Assembly (NCBI GenBank): GCA_021848165.1
Contig: JAJZMW010000018.1
Location: 1-8,649, forward strand
Direction: 5' to 3'
DNA: 8,649 nucleotides
Source of the DNA: Thermoplasmata archaeon
Lineage (GTDB): Archaea; Thermoplasmatota; Thermoplasmata; Lutacidiplasmatales; UBA184
The notes under the pieces were generated by a model, which had not been told where the DNA came from, made no database searches, and was given only the letters and a program-made list of their open reading frames with translations. A program made the translations under genes and the position numbers. Positions 1 through 6,002 of the stretch are shown here, in pieces (the stretch's first letter is position 1; every line of letters starts with the position of its first letter).

Positions 1-1946
1 CGATCTACGGACCGGCGCGCGAGGTGCCGAGCCCGGCCTCGGGAATCGTTTCCGTCGCCGGATTCAGCTCGGTCGAGACGATCCAGTGGACCCTGATCCC
101 GACGGGGAGCTACCGGGTCACCTTCTTCTCGAGCGGCGCTCCGACCGGGACGGTCTGGTCGGTCGTCTTCAACGGTTCGGAGCAGTCGACCTCGCAGGGA
201 TCGATGGTCTTCTACGCGAGGAACGGCTCCTACCCCTTCCAGGTCGGGAACCTGGCCGGGTGGCGCGCCAATGCCTACGCCGGAGCGATCGTGGTCGCCG
301 GGTCGAATGCGACGTGGACCATCCAATGGGCCGTCATGACCTACGCGGTCACCTTCTCCCAGACCGGATTGACGGGCGAGATCTGGGGGATCTCGCTCAA
401 CGGTACCGACCGCTCGTCGACGGGCACGGAGTCGATCGTCTTCGACGAACCGAACGGCTCCTACGCGTTCCGCGTCCTCGGGGTCGCGGGCTGGCGTGCG
501 TCGTTCTGGTCCGGTACCGTCGCGATCGCCGGCACCGCCCCTCCCACGACCCTCATCCGATTCCAGCAGGTCGTTTACTCGGTCACGTTCACGGAGGAGG
601 GGTTGCCGGCCGGCGCGAGCTGGAGCGTGACCATCAACGGAACTTCCTACCCCGGGGTTCCGGGCGATGCCATCGTGGCGTCGTTGCCCAACGGGTCGTT
701 CACCTACCGCATCGCGGACGTCCCCGGGTATCACCAGTCGTCCCTTCCCTACACGGGGAGCGGTCGCGTCGTCGGCGCCGCGGTCTCCGAGCCGACGCTC
801 CGGTTCTCGGCCTTCGCCGGCTTCACGATCGCCTTCTCCGAGACGGGTCTGCCCACCGGCGGGGGTCGCGAGTGGTCCGTCGCCATCAATGGGTCGACCT
901 ACACGATGCCGACCGGCATCGGGATCGAGAGCGTGGGCCTTCCGAACGGGACCTACGCGTACGCGATCGCGGACGTCCCGGGATTCCACCAGGCGGATCT
1001 CCCCTACGTCGGGCCGGTGACGCTGTCGGGACGCTCCGAGGTCGAGACGACGCTCCGGTTCCAGGCGTTCGTGGCCTACACCGTTGAGTTCGTGCAATCG
1101 GGTCTTCCCCTCGGCAGTGGCCAAAGCTGGTCGGTGATCATCAACGGAACGTTGTATTCGGCCCCGACCGGGTCTCCGATCGTCAGCGACCCCCTCCCGA
1201 ACGGCACCTTCGCCTGGAGCGTCCTCGACATTCCGGGGTACCACCAAACGAGCGTCCCGTACACGAGCACGGGAAGCCTTGACGGAGGCTCGGTCCTCCT
1301 TCCCACGCTCCAATTCCACCCGGTCACGTACCCGGTCCGGTTCGTGGAAAGCGGACTTGCCCATGGCACCGCCTGGAACGTGACGCTCGACGGGGTCTTT
1401 TCCACGGCCCTCGGCCCCACGATCGAGTTCGAGGTGGCCAATGGCACGTATCGATACTCTGTCGATCCGGTCGGATCGTGGTACGCCTCGTTGGCGACGG
1501 GGCAGATCGCGATGGCCGCTGCGCCGCAAACGGTGCCGGTGCAGTTCCAGTGGACGACCAGCGTCACGTTCTCCGAGACGGGTCTCGGAGCCAACGAGAC
1601 CTGGGGTGTCACGGTCACCACGTCGCAGACCGCCACCTTCGTGGAGGAGCAGAACACCAGTGCGTCGACGCTCACGATCCACCTCACGAACGGCTCGTAC
1701 GCCTTCCAAGTGCACGTCCCGGACCAGTACTCCGCGAGCCCGTCGCAAGGGACCTTCGATGTTCGGGGGGTTCCGATCGTCACCCGCGTCAGTTACTCGC
1801 GCGTGGCCAGCCCCTTGACCCCGGGGTTCGGGGCTTGGGCCTGGTGGTTCGGGGCCCTCGTAGGGACCATGGTGCTCTTCCTGTTCGTCTGGGGGGACCG
1901 ACGTCGCCATCAACCCACGCCCCGCTTCCCCGAACGGACGCCGTAA
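1..1946 (+). CDS. Secreted, membrane-anchored tandem-repeat surface protein (5' partial)
   Basis: The reading frame is open from base 3 through the left edge, so the GTG at 24 is probably internal and the signal peptide lies outside the window. Numbering residues from that GTG, residues 30-594 hold seven beta-rich repeats of about 75-85 residues; residues 1-29 look like the tail of another. Each repeat begins near 'YxVTFxExGLPxGxxW', continues to 'NGT', then a 'PNGSY' turn and 'PGYHQ' or 'GWRAS'. I count 16 N-x-S/T sequons, usually two per repeat in the same register, as expected of an archaeal S-layer or surface glycoprotein. A hydrophobic, Trp-rich membrane segment (about 603-623) is followed by an RRRH stop-transfer cluster and a short cytoplasmic tail. 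No catalytic domain is visible, although similar repeats occur beside thermopsin-like peptidases in related archaea, so an enzyme domain could lie upstream. Function is probably adhesive or structural (inference). Confidence 0.8.
   Translation, partial: IYGPAREVPSPASGIVSVAGFSSVETIQWTLIPTGSYRVTFFSSGAPTGTVWSVVFNGSEQSTSQGSMVFYARNGSYPFQVGNLAGWRANAYAGAIVVAGSNATWTIQWAVMTYAVTFSQTGLTGEIWGISLNGTDRSSTGTESIVFDEPNGSYAFRVLGVAGWRASFWSGTVAIAGTAPPTTLIRFQQVVYSVTFTEEGLPAGASWSVTINGTSYPGVPGDAIVASLPNGSFTYRIADVPGYHQSSLPYTGSGRVVGAAVSEPTLRFSAFAGFTIAFSETGLPTGGGREWSVAINGSTYTMPTGIGIESVGLPNGTYAYAIADVPGFHQADLPYVGPVTLSGRSEVETTLRFQAFVAYTVEFVQSGLPLGSGQSWSVIINGTLYSAPTGSPIVSDPLPNGTFAWSVLDIPGYHQTSVPYTSTGSLDGGSVLLPTLQFHPVTYPVRFVESGLAHGTAWNVTLDGVFSTALGPTIEFEVANGTYRYSVDPVGSWYASLATGQIAMAAAPQTVPVQFQWTTSVTFSETGLGANETWGVTVTTSQTATFVEEQNTSASTLTIHLTNGSYAFQVHVPDQYSASPSQGTFDVRGVPIVTRVSYSRVASPLTPGFGAWAWWFGALVGTMVLFLFVWGDRRRHQPTPRFPERTP
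111..1805 (+). repeat. Seven tandem protein repeats encoded in the surface protein
   Basis: Approximate unit starts are 111, 342, 576, 822, 1077, 1329 and 1560, with the last unit ending near 1805. Units 3, 4 and 5 form a close subfamily: they share 'DVPGYHQ' or 'DVPGFHQ' followed by 'LPY' or 'VPYT', and a longer body. Units 1, 2 and 6 are shorter and carry a 'GWRA' or 'GSWYAS' element there. Unit 7 is the most divergent. The pattern suggests local duplication that produced units 3-5 after an older expansion. DNA identity between units looks modest, so these are diverged protein repeats, not recent DNA copies. Confidence 0.8.
1818..1907 (+). other. C-terminal membrane anchor resembling a PGF-CTERM sorting signal
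   Basis: The segment reads 'TPGFG', then a stretch rich in Trp, Phe, Leu and Val, then 'GDRRR'. This order (PGF, hydrophobic helix, Arg cluster) is that of the PGF-CTERM signal cut by archaeosortase A. Two things argue for caution: about a dozen residues follow the Arg cluster, whereas PGF-CTERM proteins normally end there, and the helix is unusually Trp-rich. A plain single-pass C-terminal anchor is the alternative. Confidence 0.4.
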
Positions 1947-1974
1947 CGGAGCCCGGGCCCCGGCCGCGGGGAAG

Positions 1975-2046
1975 TGGACTGGTCGGGATTTGAACCCGAG
2001 ACCTCCGGTTTGCAAAACCGGCGATCTTCCGCTGATCTACCAGCCC
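1975..2046 (-). tRNA. tRNA-Ala (anticodon UGC)
   Basis: The minus strand folds into a complete 72-base cloverleaf. The acceptor stem GGGCTGG pairs with CCAGTCC, including the G3-U70 wobble that marks alanine tRNAs, with discriminator A73. The D stem is GATC/GATC. The anticodon stem CCGGT/ACCGG holds loop TTTGCAA, placing anticodon UGC at 2012-2014. The variable loop has five bases, and the T stem TCGGG/CCCGA encloses TTCAAAT. No intron is visible and CCA is not encoded: the bases after A73 are CTT. The gene is transcribed towards the end of the surface-protein gene, 28 bases away, and has its own TATA box upstream. Confidence 0.97.
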
Positions 2047-2070
2047 GCGGGCCCTCAGCATCCGGGCGGC

Positions 2071-2076
2071 CTATAA
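2071..2076 (-). promoter_or_regulatory. TATA box for tRNA-Ala
   Basis: Read on the minus strand this is TTATAG, in an otherwise very GC-rich stretch. Its centre lies about 27 bases upstream of the first tRNA base, the standard archaeal spacing, which puts the transcript start at or within a base or two of the mature 5' end. Confidence 0.65.
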
Positions 2077-2154
2077 CTCGTGGGGAGCATCCCCGGGACC
2101 CGGGGCGCACCGGCGCTTCCTTCTCCCCTCGCTGGGGTCGGGCGCTCGCCATGC

Positions 2155-2160
2155 TTATAA
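2155..2160 (+). promoter_or_regulatory. TATA box for the eL15 gene
   Basis: TTATAA is centred about 31 bases before the ATG at 2189, predicting a transcript start roughly five bases ahead of the start codon. No Shine-Dalgarno sequence precedes the ATG; the bases before it are C-rich. A nearly leaderless mRNA is the simplest reading. The 2047-2188 interval thus holds two back-to-back promoters, this one and that of the tRNA. Confidence 0.65.
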
Positions 2161-2188
2161 TGGGCATATTGGTCCCCCGCCGACCGGC

Positions 2189-2803
2189 ATGGCCGAATCG
2201 ACCTACAGCCACATCCGCACCTCCTTCCGTCGCACGCTCGGCGACGAGGGAGCCGCCTTGCGCCACGAACGCCTCCTCCAGTGGCGGCGCGAGAACACCG
2301 TCACGCGCGTCGAGCACCCCTTGCGCCTCGATCGGGCCCGCGCGGTCGGGTTCCGGGCGAAGGAGGGGTTCGTCGTCGTCCGCGTCCGGGTCCGCCGAGG
2401 CGGGCAGGGCAAGCGGGCCATCATTGCGGGCCGTCGCCCGAAGCACAAGGGGATCCTGCGCATGACCCTCGCGAAGAGCCTCCGGCGGATCGCCGAAGAG
2501 CGCGCGCAGAAGCACTACCCGAACCTCGAGGTCCTCAACTCCTACTGGATCGGAGAGGACGGGAAGGAGAAGTTCTACGAGGTCATCTTGATCGACCCGT
2601 CCTCCCCCGCCATCCGCGCCGATCCCCGTCTGGAGTGGATCGCCGCCCCCGTGCACAAGGGGCGGGTCCACCGGGGCCTCACGAGCGCCGGCAAGGAAGG
2701 ACGCGGTCTGCGCTGGAAGGGGAAGGGCGCCGAGCGGATGCGACCGTCCCGATCCCGCAACCGGCGCGACGAGCGCCGGACGCAGACGAAGGTAATCCCG
2801 TAG
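2189..2803 (+). CDS. rpl15e: 50S ribosomal protein eL15 (L15e)
   Basis: The 204-residue, strongly basic product matches the archaeal/eukaryotic eL15 family, a component of the large ribosomal subunit that contacts 23S rRNA. Recognisable family segments, in order: 'LRLDRARAVGFRAKEGFVVV' (about 45-64; family form 'RPDKARRLGYKAKQGYV'), 'RVRVRRGG' (65-72), 'LNSYWIGEDG' (about 115-124), 'FYEVILIDP' (about 128-136), and 'PVHKGRVHRGLTSAGK' (about 153-168). The C-terminus is an Arg/Lys-rich tail typical of rRNA-binding extensions. The length slightly exceeds the roughly 190-195 residues usual in archaea, and the N-terminal 40 residues are diverged. The ATG at 2189 is favoured by the TATA spacing. The gene converges on the TOPRIM gene with 21 bases between stop codons. 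Confidence 0.96.
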   Translation: MAESTYSHIRTSFRRTLGDEGAALRHERLLQWRRENTVTRVEHPLRLDRARAVGFRAKEGFVVVRVRVRRGGQGKRAIIAGRRPKHKGILRMTLAKSLRRIAEERAQKHYPNLEVLNSYWIGEDGKEKFYEVILIDPSSPAIRADPRLEWIAAPVHKGRVHRGLTSAGKEGRGLRWKGKGAERMRPSRSRNRRDERRTQTKVIP

Positions 2804-2822
2804 GACGCGGCGGACCGCCGTC
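2804..2822. other. GC-rich hairpin between convergent genes
   Basis: The 21 bases between the stops of eL15 and the TOPRIM gene contain an imperfect inverted repeat: GACG...CGTC outside, GCG-GAC-CGC inside, with a two-base bulge. It could slow polymerase on both strands, but there is no T-tract, the usual archaeal termination signal, so a terminator role is only a possibility. Confidence 0.2.
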
Positions 2823-2824
2823 CG

Positions 2825-3283
2825 TCAGCGGGGCGCCCCCGAGCGGCGGGCGACTTCGACCGCCCAGGTGGTGCCAGCCCGCTCGGCGACGTGCTCCGCC
2901 CAGGCGCGGAGGCCTTCGACGTGGACCAGTTCTCCCCGGAGCGCGCGACCGATGCGACGACGGACCTCGAGATCGATCTCGACCTGGTCGGCTTCGAGAA
3001 GCAGCCGAAGACGTTGGGCGAGCTGCCCGCCCGTGCGGTCCCAATCGGTGAGGACGATCGCGCGCCGGTACCGTTCCGCGACCGACCGCGCGAGCTGCGG
3101 GAGCCGCTCCCCCCGGTGGACCAGGAGGACGGGCGAAGCGAGGCCCAGCCGCTCGAGCGCCGATCGGTCCCGGCTTCCCTCGACCAAGATCACGGTGGAC
3201 GGCTCGGCGACCAAATCGAGGAGTCGTTGCCACTCGGTGAGGAACCCCTCGAGCAGCTCGTCCGGCGGCGCCCGCACCCTCAT
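2825..3283 (-). CDS. Small TOPRIM-domain protein (UPF0292 / COG1658-like)
   Basis: The 152-residue protein has a single TOPRIM fold. The invariant glutamate is in 'VILVEGSRDRSAL' (E35) and the metal-binding Asp pair in 'IVLTDWDRTG' (D80 and D82). The following 'GGQLAQRL...EIDLEVRRRI' and 'HVEGL' blocks match archaeal stand-alone TOPRIM proteins related to the catalytic domain of DnaG primase and RNase M5. The expected activity is metal-dependent phosphotransfer on nucleic acid; the substrate is unknown. A much longer version of this frame extends upstream to 3742, but it crosses Gins51 on the other strand and reads as Arg/Gly/Pro-rich noise, so I place the start at the ATG at 3283, about 34 bases downstream of a TATA box. 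Its divergent partner is Gins51, which hints at a replication or repair role (inference). Confidence 0.85.
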   Translation of the reverse strand: MRVRAPPDELLEGFLTEWQRLLDLVAEPSTVILVEGSRDRSALERLGLASPVLLVHRGERLPQLARSVAERYRRAIVLTDWDRTGGQLAQRLRLLLEADQVEIDLEVRRRIGRALRGELVHVEGLRAWAEHVAERAGTTWAVEVARRSGAPR

Positions 3284-3314
3284 CGTTCGGTCCGCGGGCC
3301 GACCCGCGCAACTC

Positions 3315-3320
3315 CTATAG
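3315..3320. promoter_or_regulatory. Palindromic CTATAG box between the TOPRIM and Gins51 genes
   Basis: CTATAG is its own reverse complement and is the only TATA-like sequence in the 62 bp between the two divergent start codons. Its centre is about 28 bases from the Gins51 ATG and 34 bases from the TOPRIM ATG, so both genes could be served with leaders of about 2 and 8 bases. A purine-rich GGGGGAGG lies directly upstream on the minus strand and could act as a BRE for the TOPRIM direction. The plus-strand flank is less purine-rich. Confidence 0.5.
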
Positions 3321-3345
3321 CCTCCCCCTCGCGTTCCGCGGCGGG

Positions 3346-3999
3346 ATGCCCGACCCGTACAGCCAGCTCCTCGAGTGGAGGCGCAACGAGGGGTCGGCGC
3401 GGGGCCTCGCGAAGCTCCCCCGCGACTTCTACGCCACGACCGCTGCGTATCTGCAAGAGACCCGGCGCGCCTACGAAGGGGACCTACGGGAGAATCCGTC
3501 GAGCCGACGAGGAGAGCTCGCCCGGCAGACCCACCAGCGGGCGAGCCAGATCGGTCGCGACATCGTGGAAGCCCGCATGTCGAAGCTCCTCTCCGCCGCC
3601 TTCCAGGCGAGCATCGGCGGGGTCCGGGACCTGCCGAACGCGCTCCCCGAGGAGCGGTCGCTCTTCGACCGGTTGGTCCAGAACTTGATCGACTACCGCC
3701 GGGCCTCGGCGCCGTACTTGGAGTCGGACGGCGCGGCCGCACCTCTCCCGGAGGCCCCGGTCCCCTCCGCGACGAAGCCCGCGGCCCCCCCGGGAACGAG
3801 CGACGGACCGGTCTCTCCCGCTTCGCGGATGGAGTACGTTCGGATCCTGAAGGATTCCCGCCCCATCCAGATCGGTCCCGATACCGTCGACCTCCGTCGG
3901 GAGGAGATCCTCGCGGTCCCGCCGGAAACGGCCCAGCTGCTCGTCGCCACGAAGCTCGCCGAGCGCGTGCGCACGGAGTCGACCCCTCCTGTCACATAA
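3346..3999 (+). CDS. gins51: DNA replication complex GINS protein, Gins51 type
   Basis: GINS bridges the MCM helicase and the Cdc45/RecJ-like nuclease in the archaeal replicative (CMG-like) helicase. The 217-residue product has the A-then-B domain order of Gins51/Sld5-Psf1 types. The helical A domain (about 1-122) opens with 'YSQLLEWRRNE' and 'LAKLPRDFYATTAAYLQE' and has the family helix 'RDIVEARMSKLLSAAF' at 71-86. A Pro/Ala-rich linker (about 125-160) follows. The small beta B domain (about 161-208) reads 'MEYVRILKD...QIGPDTVDLRREEI' then 'VPPETAQLLVATKLAERV'. The length is ordinary for archaea. Thermoplasma has only a Gins51 homotetramer, so a second GINS subunit may be absent here too (inference). 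The ATG at 3346 has no Shine-Dalgarno and fits leaderless transcription. The stop overlaps that of the convergent methyltransferase gene by 8 bp. Confidence 0.9.
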   Translation: MPDPYSQLLEWRRNEGSARGLAKLPRDFYATTAAYLQETRRAYEGDLRENPSSRRGELARQTHQRASQIGRDIVEARMSKLLSAAFQASIGGVRDLPNALPEERSLFDRLVQNLIDYRRASAPYLESDGAAAPLPEAPVPSATKPAAPPGTSDGPVSPASRMEYVRILKDSRPIQIGPDTVDLRREEILAVPPETAQLLVATKLAERVRTESTPPVT

Positions 4000-5086
4000 G
4001 AGCGGCTGGGCCGGGTCCGAACTCGAGGGCCCGGAAGCGCTCGAAACCGAAGAGGAGCCGCTTGACCGCGAGCCGCCGTCGGACCCGCTCCTCGCTTCCC
4101 CCTTGCCCGTTGCGCTCCTCCTCCGCCAACAGTTCGGGGAGGCCCCAGCTCTCCAGGGCGTCGCGGAGCGGCCGGTCGGACCAGACGGTCAGTCCGGAGT
4201 CCCGGATCGCGCGGCGCACCCGATCGAAATTGACGAACGCGCTCCAGTCGACGGACCCCCCGAGGGACGGCTCGGGAGGAAGGTCGCGATGCGCCCCGAC
4301 CGCGGCGAGCGTCCCCCCCGGGTGGCCGCGGAGCAGCTCCATCTCGTCCATGCCGTAGTCGACCACGATCGCCCGTCCGCCCTGGAGGCGATCGGCGATC
4401 GCGCGAACGAGCCCGGCGGCGGCCGGTGCCCGCTCCACGATCGCGCCGGGTTCGATGGCGACCTCGCCGCCGGGCGGGAGCGGCGGGGCGGCGATCGGTC
4501 GCGCGACCTCGCGCCATCGGCCCCCGTCGGCCCGGACCCCGAGCTCCTCCCAGCCCGTCTCCGTGCGACGGAACCGCCGGCAGGGGGCGGCGTCGAGGAC
4601 CTCGTGCGCGAGGACGATCCCGCGCAGCGGGCCGTCGGTCCCCGGGCCCGCGACGCGCCGGATCTCGGTCCCCGGTGGGCCAACGGCGCGCCGGGCGGTG
4701 GCGTACGACTCCCGCGCACGAGCGTCGGACCGCTCGACCAGGTCGTAGCTCGCCAGGCGGGCGTGCAGCGGTCGTCTCCCGAGCTCCGTGAGGATCGCCG
4801 CCGCGAGGCGGCCGTCGCCGGGCCCGATCTCGACAAGGCGGAGCGGTGCGCTGTCGGCCATCGCTTCGAGCCGGCGCCGGACGTAGCGACCCAAGCACGC
4901 CCCGTAGAGGGGCGTCGCATGGACCGCGGTGACGAAGTCCCCCGCCGGGCCAAGCCGAGGGCGGGCGGCCTGGTAGAACCCGTCGCGGGGGTCGTAGAGC
5001 GCCCACTCCATGAACCGATCGAACGGGACGAAGCCGTCGGGCGGGTCCGGGCGGGGGGCCGTACCGAACGGGCCGGATCCGGTCAT
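3992..5086 (-). CDS. SAM-dependent methyltransferase, MidA/NDUFAF7 family (COG1565)
   Basis: The 364-residue protein carries the landmarks of the MidA family in order: 'RFMEWALYDPRDGFY' (24-38), 'GPAGDFVTAV' with 'TPLYG' (46-62), the SAM-binding motif I 'LVEIGPGDGRLAAAIL' (84-99), 'YDLVERS' (114-120), 'LAHEVLDAAPCRRF' (159-172; family form 'ANEFLDALP.RRF'), 'IVVDYG' (240-245), 'GGTL' (257-260) and 'VDWSAFVNF' (279-287). Mitochondrial NDUFAF7 dimethylates an arginine of complex I subunit NDUFS2, so a NuoD/FpoD-type subunit is a candidate substrate (inference). It is the second gene of an operon: its ATG lies 15 bases after the stop of the PAC2-family gene, in the same frame and with no convincing Shine-Dalgarno, so re-initiation or coupling is likely. 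The family assignment is firm; the target is unknown. Confidence 0.87.
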   Translation of the reverse strand: MTGSGPFGTAPRPDPPDGFVPFDRFMEWALYDPRDGFYQAARPRLGPAGDFVTAVHATPLYGACLGRYVRRRLEAMADSAPLRLVEIGPGDGRLAAAILTELGRRPLHARLASYDLVERSDARARESYATARRAVGPPGTEIRRVAGPGTDGPLRGIVLAHEVLDAAPCRRFRRTETGWEELGVRADGGRWREVARPIAAPPLPPGGEVAIEPGAIVERAPAAAGLVRAIADRLQGGRAIVVDYGMDEMELLRGHPGGTLAAVGAHRDLPPEPSLGGSVDWSAFVNFDRVRRAIRDSGLTVWSDRPLRDALESWGLPELLAEEERNGQGGSEERVRRRLAVKRLLFGFERFRALEFGPGPAALM

Positions 5087-5101
5087 CCGTGACCGCTCGA
5101 T

Positions 5102-5890
5102 CTAGCCGATGTACCCGAGGTCCTCGCGCGGCGTCGTCGGGCCCGCGCCGGGCGCTTCCCCCGCGTGCTGCTCGACCTCGTGGACCCGTTGGGCGATCCG
5201 GTCGATCTCCTGCGCCTTCGCCTCGAGGTCGGCGAGGTCGATCTCGACCCGCAGGGCGCGCGCCAGGACCTTGAGGACCGCCTGGGCGCTGCGCGGATCG
5301 ACGAAGTAGCCGCTCGTCTCGCCCATCAGGCAGGCCCCTTCCATGTCGAACAGCCGCCCGATGCCGAGGAACAATCCGCTCGCGCCGATCAGGCCGCCCC
5401 CCGGATCGGTCCGGGAGAATACGACGCCGAGCTTGGTGAGCGCTTCGACCCGCGCGAGCGAGGTCGCGGCGCCGAGAACCTTCGGCTCCTCCACGACGTG
5501 GCCCTGGGCGAACCCCGCGAGGGTGTACACCTCCCGAGCGCCGAGGCCGTGGCAGAACTCGAGGATCCGATGGGTGAGCTCGTACTGGCCCTCCGGGCTG
5601 ATCCCCTGGTAGTCGCCGCCGAGGATGAGGACGTCCCGCGCCTTCTCGCCTTTCGGCCGGTGGACCGAGAGCTCGTTCGAGACCATCCGGATCGTCCCGT
5701 CCTCGTTCACGTAGACCTGCGGGGGGAAGAAGCGGGAGTAGATCGTGGCGACCGGCTCGGCGTGGAGCTGGTCTTTCAGATAATCGGCGGCGAGCTTGCC
5801 GACGTTCCCGACGCCCGGCAGGCCCTCCACGAGGATCGGGTCGCGCAGCGGCGGGATCTTCGCAACGGGCCGGATGACGACGTCCTCCAT
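5102..5890 (-). CDS. PAC2-family proteasome assembly chaperone (COG2047-like)
   Basis: The 262-residue protein begins with the PAC2 signature 'PILVEGLPGVGNVGKLAADY' (18-37). Further family blocks are 'VYVNEDGTIRMVSNELSV' (59-76), 'DVLILGGDYQGISPEG' (86-101), 'VYTLAGFAQG' (121-130), 'GLIGASGLFLGIG' (166-178) and 'CLMGETSGYFVDPRSA' (187-202). Archaeal homologues (PbaA/PbaB) help assemble or bind 20S proteasome rings. A helical, probably coiled-coil segment (about 218-242) is followed by a flexible stretch ending in 'LGYIG'. This tail recalls proteasome-docking C-termini, but the Tyr is third from the end, whereas it is penultimate in the HbYX motif. The longer start at 5944 is rejected because it lies upstream of the TATA box near 5922; the ATG at 5890 opens directly into conserved sequence. 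The MidA-type methyltransferase follows in the same operon. Confidence 0.9.
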   Translation of the reverse strand: MEDVVIRPVAKIPPLRDPILVEGLPGVGNVGKLAADYLKDQLHAEPVATIYSRFFPPQVYVNEDGTIRMVSNELSVHRPKGEKARDVLILGGDYQGISPEGQYELTHRILEFCHGLGAREVYTLAGFAQGHVVEEPKVLGAATSLARVEALTKLGVVFSRTDPGGGLIGASGLFLGIGRLFDMEGACLMGETSGYFVDPRSAQAVLKVLARALRVEIDLADLEAKAQEIDRIAQRVHEVEQHAGEAPGAGPTTPREDLGYIG

Positions 5891-5917
5891 GGAGTCCCGT
5901 CGTTCGAACCGACCTTC

Positions 5918-5926
5918 GATAGATAA
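5918..5926 (-). promoter_or_regulatory. TATA box for the PAC2 chaperone-methyltransferase operon
   Basis: On the minus strand this reads TTATCTATC, the only AT-rich patch in this part of the divergent interval. Its centre is about 32 bases ahead of the ATG at 5890, predicting a leader of about six bases. It decides the start codon, since the alternative ATG at 5944 is upstream of it. Confidence 0.55.
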
Positions 5927-6002
5927 CCCTTCGGTGGCGAACACGTAGGCACGTGGTCGGCGACGTTCCCTCGGCGCGCGTCGACCGGTGGGGGCTCGTC
6001 AC

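Noticed and set aside
1947..1974. GC-rich palindromic stretch between the surface-protein stop and tRNA-Ala as a terminator
   Set aside because: It is simply a GC run with short self-complementary pieces such as CCCGGG and no T-tract; pairing at this composition is expected by chance.
2047..2188. C/D-box guide RNA or other small RNA in the divergent intervals at 2047-2188 or 5891-6052
   Set aside because: I found no box C (RTGATGA) with a paired box D (CTGA) in either interval; both are accounted for by promoter elements.
3284..3742. N-terminal extension of the TOPRIM frame up to 3742
   Set aside because: It is antisense to the well-supported Gins51 gene, reads as Arg/Gly/Pro/Ser-rich filler, and would place the start upstream of the CTATAG box.
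5087..5104. TAG of the PAC2-family gene in the same frame as the methyltransferase, suggesting readthrough or pyrrolysine
   Set aside because: The two proteins are complete separate families, and the other TAG in the window ends eL15 at its normal C-terminus. TAG looks like an ordinary stop here.
4103..5926. Long plus-strand frames opposite the methyltransferase and the PAC2-family gene
   Set aside because: They match no family I know, mirror codon positions of genes with clear homology, and have no promoter or ribosome site.
5891..5944. Longer N-terminus for the PAC2-family chaperone starting at the ATG at 5944
   Set aside because: The extra 18 residues have no family counterpart and the only TATA-like box lies between 5944 and 5890, so the mRNA would start downstream of 5944.
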